A DNA stretch of 10,896 nt from Baffinella frigidus (Eukaryota; Cryptophyceae; Cryptomonadales; Baffinellaceae): positions 371,680-382,575 of the forward strand of contig MU646511.1 of NCBI GenBank assembly GCA_026770585.1. Direction: 5' to 3'. A program made the position numbers and the translations under genes. Positions 1 through 5,019 of the stretch are shown here, piece after piece. Each line of letters begins with the position of its first letter. The first letter of the stretch is position 1. Below the pieces are notes generated by a model, which made no database searches, had not been told where the DNA came from, and was given only the letters and a program-made list of their open reading frames with translations.

Positions 1-60
1 CCCCGAATTTCAAACCCTAAACCCCGCACCCTAAATTCCAAACCCAAACTCTAAACCCAA
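1..60 (+). repeat. Degenerate telomere-like tract at window start
   Basis: Loose repeats of CAAACCCTAAA and its variants (AAACCCTAAACCCC, CTCTAAACCC), in the C-strand orientation of TTTAGGG. Bases 61-302 hold no supported gene. Confidence 0.6.
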
Positions 61-344
61 CCCACAAAATCTTGAACACGAATCAAGAGACCATGCAAAA
101 GCGGTTAGGTCGCTCTGTGAGGGCCCCGAAGTCGCGTGTTTCAGGGTTGAAGGTTGAGAGACTAGGGTTGAGGGTGTAGGGTGAAGGCTCGGCACTGGTG
201 TGGCGCCAGGATCAAGTTGAGCCAGAATCGACCTGAGGCAGAATCAACTTGTCCCAGCGTCAACTGTCGAGCACCCTGGTCCACACGCGGAGTGATTGTT
301 GCTGGTCGGCAGGCGGATTCCCTGACACCAAATCCCGAACTCCA

Positions 345-398
345 AACCGTAAACCGTAAACCGTAAACCTTCAGCTCTAACCCCTAACCCCTAACCCC
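345..398 (+). repeat. Telomere-like tract in intron
   Basis: Three copies of AACCGTA and then CTAACCCCTAACCCC, directly before the T/G-rich acceptor of the 421-474 exon. They are variants of the same C-strand heptamer. Confidence 0.55.
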
Positions 399-420
399 TT
401 CGTGTTTTGGTGGTTGGCAG

Positions 421-474
421 GCGGATGCCCTGGCTGAAGTCGAGCGGAACCGGATCCTCGCGGAATCGAACAAG
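421..474 (+). CDS. Coiled-coil gene exon (18 codons)
   Basis: The acceptor TTGGTGGTTGGCAG ends at 420 and the donor GTGCGT starts at 475. The 54-base phase-0 exon reads ADALAEVERNRILAESNK, an amphipathic charged helix. A shorter copy of the acceptor and exon start lies at 303-326 (21 of 24 bases match 411-434), but it runs into telomere-like sequence, so it is probably a broken duplicate. Confidence 0.5.
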
Positions 475-3081
475 GTGCGTTTCACCACTTTGGTGAGCCC
501 GGGCCTTTTTTCGCTCCAAAGTTGACGGTTGTGTATCACAGTTGGTCAACTGGTACTAAACCGTCAACGTTTGCAATTGTTTGTGTGTTTGTCGTGGCCC
601 ACAGATGTGAAAAGCGCTCTAACTTTGCCGACGTGGATCAGGTGCGGGAGGCAGCAGCCAAGAAGATTGCCGCGACGCAGCAGCGCGAAGCGGTTCTCGC
701 CCCCACCATTATAACGACTTTGCACCATGGTGTTTTAGATATTCTACTGCGTGGGGTGTTGGACACACCATCTGCGGTGTTGGACACACCCGGTTTGGTT
801 CGGAAGCTGCCGAGAAGAAGCGGTTCTTGCCCACACCATGACAGCACCTGTGTGCTAGTCTATTTGGGCTCACCAATTTCGTGCGCATGGGCTCTTTTTC
901 AGCACGAAGATGTTACTTCTTCCTCTTCTTCTTCGTTATTTCCCTCAAAACCTTGTGAGAAGTGATGGACTTAACTGCCTACTACCGCTTGCGTCGGAGG
1001 GCAGGCTTGGCTCCCTTCCAGACGGAATGGGGGAGCAAGGCTTCCACACCTACCATCTCTCGCTCTCGTGAAGAGGTTCTTGCTCACACGATTACAACGC
1101 GTTTGTACCAGGATGGTTTTAGCGTGCTACTGCGTGGGGTGTTGTGGACACTATATGCGGTGTTGGACACACCCGGTTGGGTGTTAAACACACTCAGCGT
1201 GAAGCGGTTGGTGCCCACACGATTTCATCTCGGGATATGACTGAACCCGCATCACTTTTATGCAAACTGAATCAGTATTACTTGTATGCAGACAGCAGAG
1301 GGGCAGAGGCGGAAAGGCAAGCTGGACTCGTCGCGGAAGGAGGAGGCGAAGAAGAGGGACGATGAGGCCAAGTCCCTCGACCTCCGCAAGCAGGTGCCAC
1401 CTAACTAATCTCCGAAGACAACTCATAGGAGGTTTCCAATAGCGGATTAGATAGGGGAGCATACGAGTTAGTTAGGGCCGCCTAAACATTTCCTACTAGT
1501 GGGGACGTAGGCCCGCGTGTGAGAAGTTGCAGGGGGGTTAGGGGTTAGGGTTGAGGGTGTGAAGAAGAAGGAGGCGAAGAAGCGGGAGGATGCGGCCAAG
1601 TCCCTCGACCTCGGCAAGCAGGTTATTGCTCACACGTCTACTACTCGTGTGTACCAGGACGATTTAGATGCGCTACTGCGTGGGGTGTTGGACACACCGT
1701 CTGGGGCGTTGGACACACCCCGTTTGGTGTGGGGCAGCACTCAGTGTCTCAGTTCCGTGTGAGATGTTCCAGGGGGTGTCTGGCAGTGCTGCATGGCCTG
1801 CGAATCATTCGAAACTGCTTTCCGTGTGCGGGCCGCTCTCGAGCAAGGAATAATTAACTTGAAGGGTTTAACAAACTTTCACCTAAATCTGAGGCCAGAT
1901 TCTGGTCTCCGACCTAGTAACGAGGTCGCTCGGGAGCGGATAAGGAGAAGGAGTTGCAGCTGATCGCTAGCATTTATCTGAGAGTGGCTAATGCTGGGGT
2001 GTTTCCGGGTTGGTAAACCCTGAACCCTGAACCCTGAAACCTGAACCCTGAACCCTAAACCCTAAACCCTAAACCCTAAACCCTAAACCCTGAACCCTGA
2101 ACCCCACACCCTAAACCCTAAACCCTAAACCCCAAACCCTAAATTATACACGACAACGCAGGACAAGGAGAAGGAGGCGCAGTTGCAGCAGATCGACGCA
2201 GATCTCCGCAAGGCCCAGGAGGTTGAGATCATCAAACAGCTGGTTTGCCCCCCCTTCTTCTCTATCTCTTTCTCTCTCAAGTCGTGTCTCATATCTCCTC
2301 TCTCTCTCTTCTCTGTGCGAGGAGAAAGACATAGAAGGAGGCACAGCTGCAGCAGATCGACGCAGATCTCCGGAAGGCCCAGGAGGCTGAGATCATCAAA
2401 CAGCTGGTTTGCCTCCCCCCCTCTCTCTCTCTCTCTCTGTCTCCAGTTGTGTCTCATGCCTCTTCTGTCTCTCTCTTCTCTTTGAGGGGAGAAAACGAGA
2501 GGGGGAGGCGCAGTTGCGAGAGGGGGAGGCACATCGATGCGGATCTCCGGAAACCCCAGGAGGCCGAGACTATCAAACACCTGGTCCATCCCACCTCCGC
2601 CCATGCTCATACCCAATCATTACTGGAATCGAATTATCCCCCGGAGTAAGTTACAGACACGCAGTTCTCCTGCACGCTCCTTCCACGGAACCGGGTGTGT
2701 CCAACGCCCCAGACGGTGTGTACTGCACACCACGCAGAAGCACATCTGAACCACCCTGGTACAAACGAGTATGAGTCAGACAAACGCACCCCGCGCTTCC
2801 TTCAGCAGCAGGAGATGGGATGGGACACCCCCCTGCCGAAACGAGTTAAAATACACAATGCTAAGTAGTAGTAGTAAAGCATTTTATAGTAACACAAAAT
2901 GCCAGCGAAAAGAAATGCTGAAAAATGCTTGTGACTATTTCAGGAGATGGGCGGAGACATTCCTCTGACCGACACGTTGCCGCGCAAGTTCGTGGAACCC
3001 TCTGCTCCGAAGAACAAGAAACCTTCAGACGCGACAGAGCCTTCCGTCGCGAGCCCGAAGAGTGGTGCGGAGCGGAAGTGA
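421..3081 (+). CDS. Coiled-coil protein gene, multi-exon, 5' end not identified, possibly decayed
   Basis: Several short open stretches flanked by AG and GT encode Lys/Glu/Arg/Ala/Gln-rich helical sequence on one strand. They end in a good terminal exon (2944-3081) followed by AATAAA at 3128. Best exon candidates: 421-474, 642-692 (start uncertain), 1292-1393, 1556-1621, 2162-2242, 2335-2406, about 2530-2583, and 2944-3081. Those with clear borders are phase 0 and can join in frame. The composition (KEEAKKRDDEAKSLDLRKQ, DKEKEAQLQQIDADLRKAQ) predicts a long coiled coil, as in structural or tethering proteins; no named family is recognised. Some exon copies look damaged, so this may be a live gene with a few pseudo-exons or a gene in decay. 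I found no start codon; the gene probably begins before base 421, perhaps outside the window. Confidence 0.5.
642..692 (+). CDS. Coiled-coil gene exon (start uncertain)
   Basis: The reading VREAAAKKIAATQQREA is flanked by CAG before 642 and GTTCTC at 693. The same frame stays open upstream to about 606, and a T-rich tract ending CCCACAG at 604 is an alternative acceptor. Using that acceptor gives an exon length that is not a multiple of three, so I prefer 642, with little certainty. The exon ends exactly where a copy of the dispersed GTTCTTGCTCACAC repeat begins. Confidence 0.35.
693..840 (+). repeat. Dispersed GGTGTTGGACACACC repeat, copy 1
   Basis: Begins GTTCTCGCCCCCACC at an apparent splice donor. 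It contains CTACTGCGTGGGGTGTTGGACACACC followed by a second CGGTGTTGGACACACC, and restarts at 823 as GTTCTTGCCCACACC, 130 bases later, before losing similarity. Confidence 0.75.
1076..1224 (+). repeat. Dispersed GGTGTTGGACACACC repeat, copy 2
   Basis: Begins GTTCTTGCTCACACGATT after GAAGAG, shares TTTGTACCAGGATGG and CTACTGCGTGGGGTGTTG with the other copies, and restarts at 1207 as GTTGGTGCCCACACGATT, 131 bases later. Confidence 0.75.
1292..1393 (+). CDS. Coiled-coil gene exon (34 codons)
   Basis: The acceptor CTTGTATGCAG ends at 1291 and the donor GTGCCA starts at 1394. The exon is 102 bases, phase 0 at both ends, starts TAEGQRRKGK and continues KEEAKKRDDEAKSLDLRKQ. This is one of the cleanest exons in the region. 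The second half is duplicated at 1562-1621. Confidence 0.55.
1532..1557 (-). repeat. Telomere-like tract in G-strand orientation
   Basis: GGGGTTAGGGGTTAGGG-type sequence on the plus strand, opposite in orientation to the other tracts here. It abuts the truncated duplicate exon at 1556-1621. Confidence 0.55.
1556..1621 (+). CDS. Duplicate coiled-coil exon with replaced 5' end
   Basis: KKKEAKKREDAAKSLDLGKQ closely matches the second half of the 1292-1393 exon (KEEAKKRDDEAKSLDLRKQ). The frame opens after TTGAG at 1555, inside a G-strand telomere-like tract (1532-1557) that replaces the first half of the exon. The donor CAG/GTTATT is at 1622, again at the start of a dispersed repeat copy. It could be a used alternative exon or a truncated duplicate; the unusual acceptor makes the latter slightly more likely. 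Confidence 0.4.
1622..1765 (+). repeat. Dispersed GGTGTTGGACACACC repeat, copy 3
   Basis: Begins GTTATTGCTCACACG at the donor of the 1556-1621 exon and shares TGTGTACCAGGACGATTTAG and CTACTGCGTGGGGTG. A weak restart (GTTCCGTGTGAGAT) sits at 1752, again 130 bases on. Confidence 0.75.
1939..1983 (+). pseudogene. Likely remnant of a DKEKE coiled-coil exon
   Basis: GATAAGGAGAAGGAG followed by TTGCAGCTGATC encodes DKEKELQLI, similar to DKEKEAQLQQI at 2162. The similarity ends after about ten codons, there is no proper acceptor directly in front, and the open frame runs on without the rest of the exon. A decayed copy is the simplest reading. Confidence 0.3.
2014..2152 (+). repeat. Interstitial telomeric repeat tract, CCCTAAA/CCCTGAA
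   Basis: About 19 near-tandem heptamers of CCCTAAA and CCCTGAA, the longest and cleanest such tract in the left half. It lies just before the exon at 2162, within what would be its upstream intron. Confidence 0.85.
2162..2583 (+). repeat. Tandem triplication of a coiled-coil exon with its CT-rich intron
   Basis: Three copies of an exon reading about IDADLRKAQE(V/A)EIIKQL end at 2242, 2406 and 2583, each followed by a GT donor (GTTTGC, GTTTGC, GTCCAT). The first two are followed by a C/T-rich stretch (CTCTCT runs near 2265-2320 and 2415-2475). Copy 1 (2162-2242) is a clean 27-codon exon after GCAG. Copy 2 (2335-2406) starts after ACATAG; the equivalent DNA was coding in copy 1, so its acceptor appears to have arisen by mutation. 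Copy 3 has an internal duplication of GAGAGGGGGAGGC, which shifts the upstream frame, and its acceptor is unclear. Spacing between equivalent points is about 165-175 bases. Confidence 0.65.
2689..2780 (-). repeat. Dispersed GGTGTTGGACACACC repeat, copy 4, inverted
   Basis: Read on the minus strand it gives CTCGTTTGTACCAGGGTGG, CTTCTGCGTGGTGTG and GGGGCGTTGGACACACCCGG, matching the other three copies in order. It is the only copy in inverted orientation and is not at an obvious splice donor of the plus-strand gene. Confidence 0.7.
2812..2860 (+). pseudogene. Probable broken copy of the terminal exon start
   Basis: After CTTCAGCAG, the sequence CAGGAGATGGGATGGGACACC reads QEMGWDTPLPKRV. This resembles the start of the terminal exon at 2944 (EMGGDIPLTDTLPRK), about 130 bases downstream. 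The similarity fades quickly and the reading does not continue into the rest of that exon, so I read it as a decayed duplicate. An alternative acceptor is possible. Confidence 0.3.
2944..3081 (+). CDS. Terminal exon of the coiled-coil gene
   Basis: The acceptor GACTATTTCAG ends at 2943. The 46 codons start EMGGDIPLTDTLPRKFVEP, continue with a Lys/Pro/Ser-rich tail (APKNKKPSDATEPSVASPKS) and stop at TGA 3079-3081. It joins in phase 0 to the KQL-ending exons upstream. The basic, low-complexity tail suggests a disordered C terminus. AATAAA lies 46 bases beyond the stop. Confidence 0.6.
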   Translation, partial: EMGGDIPLTDTLPRKFVEPSAPKNKKPSDATEPSVASPKSGAERK

Positions 3082-3127
3082 TGGTGCTATCCCGTGAGTG
3101 GCGATGGGGTGAATAGTAACCCGAGAA

Positions 3128-3133
3128 AATAAA
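3128..3133 (+). promoter_or_regulatory. AATAAA polyadenylation signal candidate
   Basis: A canonical hexamer sits about 46 bases after the TGA of the terminal coiled-coil exon, a reasonable distance for 3' end formation and in the matching orientation. Confidence 0.4.
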
Positions 3134-3195
3134 GTATTAACCGCGCCCGTTTGATGAGACCACTTAGCAGCGGCCGAGTTCCGTTTGCCCGGATA

Positions 3196-3239
3196 TCCGG
3201 GGGAAACGTGATTAGAATCCGGGGGAAACGTGATTAGAA
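3196..3239 (+). repeat. Perfect 22-base tandem duplication
   Basis: Two identical copies of a 22-base unit starting TCCGGGGGAAACGTG and ending ATTAGAA, with no gap. The first overlaps a 12-base palindrome CCGGATATCCGG at 3189-3200. Perfect identity implies a recent event. Confidence 0.9.
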
Positions 3240-3274
3240 TCCAATGCAAATGGATAAGAATGTATTACCAATCG

Positions 3275-3384
3275 CTTATCCCTTAAGTGGCGAGGCGGTC
3301 AAAATTGACCGCCAAGAGGTCCTAGGCAGTTTCATAGGGCCCTACCGTAGGACGTATGCGCCTGCTGGGCACTTAAGGGGTAAG
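3275..3384. mobile_element. MITE-like foldback element 1
   Basis: CTTATCCCTTAAGTG at 3275-3289 pairs with CACTTAAGGGGTAAG at 3370-3384 (14 of 15). Inside is a small hairpin with 9-base perfect arms and a 2-base loop (3294-3302 and 3305-3313), and GGGCCCTACCGTAGG near 3338, which resembles the core of the element at 3752-3869. I see no target-site duplication or coding capacity. Confidence 0.45.
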
Positions 3385-3749
3385 GACTGTATCCGTGAGG
3401 CACCCGGTGGCTGCTAAGTGGACCTGAAGCCCGGCTCGGAGAGGAAGTGGTGAAGGTGTAGAGCACGCCGTCGCCGCTGAGTAAATACCAAAAAACGCCG
3501 TCGCAGGCGCTGCATTTTGTTTTTCTACATTTTTTTTGGCCATATCTCTCAGGCGCCGAGAAGCTTCGCCCCGAGGAATAGATTGTGAAAATGAATTTCA
3601 GGAAAGGGGGAGATAGGACGGATAGGGAAAGGACGTAGAGAGGGGAACGTGCTCACACTGAGCAGCCTGGTCCTGAAAGCTGCACAGTCTCCTGCCCCGA
3701 GACGGGCCCGTCCTTGCTGGCGTCCTCACTCCCGAGGCGGGCCCGTCTC
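3385..3749. other. Spacer without a supported gene
   Basis: No convincing ORF or RNA gene. It holds a short duplicated phrase ACGCCGTCGC (near 3467 and 3495) and a duplicated 17-mer of the form CCCGAG(A/G)CGGGCCCGTC at 3696-3712 and 3731-3747. The second copy abuts the foldback element that follows. Confidence 0.5.
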
Positions 3750-3871
3750 TACAGGGGTACCTCGCTCATAAGAAAGCACCCCCCCCTAGGACCCTACAGT
3801 AGGCCTATGCCTAGGGCCCTACGGTGGTCCTCGGGCGGAGGGCCGTTTCTTACGACCGAGGTACCCCTGTA
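3750..3871. mobile_element. Palindromic MITE-like element with TA ends
   Basis: TACAGGGGTACCTCG at 3750-3764 is perfectly inverted at 3857-3871, and imperfect pairing continues inward (ATAAGAAA against TTTCTTAC). The centre, with ACCCTACAGTAGG and GGGCCCTACGGTGG, is also nearly self-complementary. Reading the element as CAGGGGTACCTCG...CGAGGTACCCCTG (3752-3869) leaves TA on each side, as expected of Tc1/mariner-type insertions; the superfamily call is inference. It has no transposase. An open frame across it (3714-3896) is probably a by-product. Confidence 0.65.
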
Positions 3872-4288
3872 CGCTCCCAAGGCAGGCCCGACCTAGATGT
3901 TTCCTCTCAAGTGTGAGACGTGGTTCAGCCTCCTCCAGGCTGAGAGGCTGCGAGCCTCGCAAGTACGAGCACGACATGTGCTTTTCTAAGCCGACTATGT
4001 ACGAACTCACGATACGCGTCAAGTTTTGGCTGTGTGTAGAGTAAATCCGCACAGTGTTGGGCGCTGGGAGGATGTGGGTTCTTGTAATCCAGGTAGGCTG
4101 CTACAGGAGAGCTGGTTCTGGGATGCGAGATAACCGTGTACGTTCTCAGAATCTACGAAAGGTCTTGGAGGTGTGCGGTGTGCACAGTACATCAATATGG
4201 CATCTCCTTTGGCAATTCACAGCTGTTGACCGCCCCAACCTGCCTGCCAGACAGCATGGATACCCGGACAGGTCCGCCTACATCACAT
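3872..4288. other. Spacer without a supported gene
   Basis: Mixed-composition sequence. A plus-strand open frame starts at 4054 and runs to 4392, but it has no recognisable domain, no compositional signal, and it overlaps the minus-strand acidic ORF. Nothing else stands out. Confidence 0.4.
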
Positions 4289-4693
4289 TCAGTACATGTA
4301 CATGTCCAACCACGACACGTGATCACCTCGGCTGTCCTTTATTAGACCCGTGCAACCTTCTTCCTCTGAGCAAGGGCAACATGTTTCTCTGAATCCTCGC
4401 TCTCCTGCTCGCCCCCCTCCTCGCTCCCCTCCTCGCTCCCCTCCTTGCTCCCCGCCTTGCTCATCCGTCAAGAGGTCGGCAGGGACTTGGAAGTTAGCGA
4501 CGTCTAAGAACTCCTTATCGTCCTGCGACTCGTCATCTGAGTCGTCCTCGAGAGCCCGAACGGATCCATCCTCCTCATCATCCTCTAATTCGAGAAGCTG
4601 CTCCTCATCGTTGCCAACCCAGGTTTCCGAAACCTCCCACGCCGCGAGGCTGCTCGCAGCCTCAGCCCACGCCCTGCTCGCATCCTCAGCCAT
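4289..4693 (-). CDS. Hypothetical acidic protein with E(Q/R)GG repeats
   Basis: A 134-codon ORF starting at AAAAAAATGGCT, a plausible eukaryotic start context. Residues 1-30 (MAEDASRAWAEAASSLAAWE...) look helical. Residues 29-63 are strongly acidic (NDEEQLLELEDDEEDG, EDDSDDESQDD). Residues 78-97 are a 12-base tandem repeat encoding EQGG, EQGG, ERGG, ERGG, GRAG. After residue 100 the sequence is less coherent and may be past a missed splice site. No family is recognised. It could be a disordered nuclear or chaperone-like acidic protein, or chance ORF structure; the biased acidic block favours a real gene. It lies downstream of the WD40 gene on the same strand, about 330 bases from its stop. 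Confidence 0.45.
   Translation of the reverse strand: MAEDASRAWAEAASSLAAWEVSETWVGNDEEQLLELEDDEEDGSVRALEDDSDDESQDDKEFLDVANFQVPADLLTDEQGGEQGGERGGERGGGRAGERGFRETCCPCSEEEGCTGLIKDSRGDHVSWLDMYMY
4403..4462 (-). repeat. 12-base tandem coding repeat
   Basis: Five units of GGAGC(G/A)AGGAGG-type sequence on the minus strand, in frame within the acidic ORF and encoding four-residue E(Q/R)GG units with some variation. Confidence 0.7.
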
Positions 4694-4767
4694 TTTTTTC
4701 GACCCGAAAATTCGCCAGCTCCATTAATCCGGGGGGGTAAGCACCCCCAAAGCCAAAAACAAATCGC

Positions 4768-4773
4768 TTTATT
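4768..4773 (-). promoter_or_regulatory. Possible polyadenylation signal for the WD40 gene
   Basis: TTTATT on the plus strand reads AATAAA on the minus strand, about 250 bases past the WD40 stop codon and just before the next minus-strand ORF. It is the obvious canonical hexamer in that interval, but one hexamer is weak evidence, and some protist groups do not use AATAAA. Confidence 0.25.
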
Positions 4774-4774
4774 T

Positions 4775-4870
4775 AACGTCCACAGAAAAGGGGTGTGGTG
4801 GGCGGACGTTAAATTTAACGTCCGCTGAAAAGGGGTGTGGAATGCGGACGTTAGATGATTAACGTCCACA
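4775..4870. repeat. Two 36-base units with inverted ends plus a third half-unit
   Basis: Units at 4775-4810 and 4817-4852 each begin AACGTCC and end GGACGTT, and share GAAAAGGGGTGTGG in the middle. They are separated by AAATTT, and after AGATGATT a third start, AACGTCCACA, follows at 4861. The junction of the units forms a perfect 24-base palindrome at 4802-4825. It lies between the WD40 stop and the acidic ORF, and could form hairpins in DNA or in the WD40 3' UTR. Confidence 0.85.
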
Positions 4871-5019
4871 TCTCAGTTTACGGTGTGTGACCTTCGATCA
4901 AGGCCTGTAGTCTTTGAAAGCGGGACGCTTGAGAGTGAGCACTTGGCCACGGGGTCACCTCAGGCTTGCCTAGTTTGACTTTGTATGTATGAAAACGAAA
5001 TGTCCTGCAGTGTTGCGTT

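Noticed and set aside
3390-3470. Possible tRNA-like folded RNA in GC-rich spacer
   Set aside because: I could not find a cloverleaf with conserved A and B box sequences.
3714-3896. 60-codon plus-strand ORF reading YRGTSLIRKHPPLGPYS
   Set aside because: It is the translation of the palindromic element at 3750-3871 and its flanks. The near-palindromic DNA explains the open frame.
4054-4392. 112-codon plus-strand ORF
   Set aside because: No domain or compositional signal, and it overlaps the better-supported minus-strand acidic ORF.
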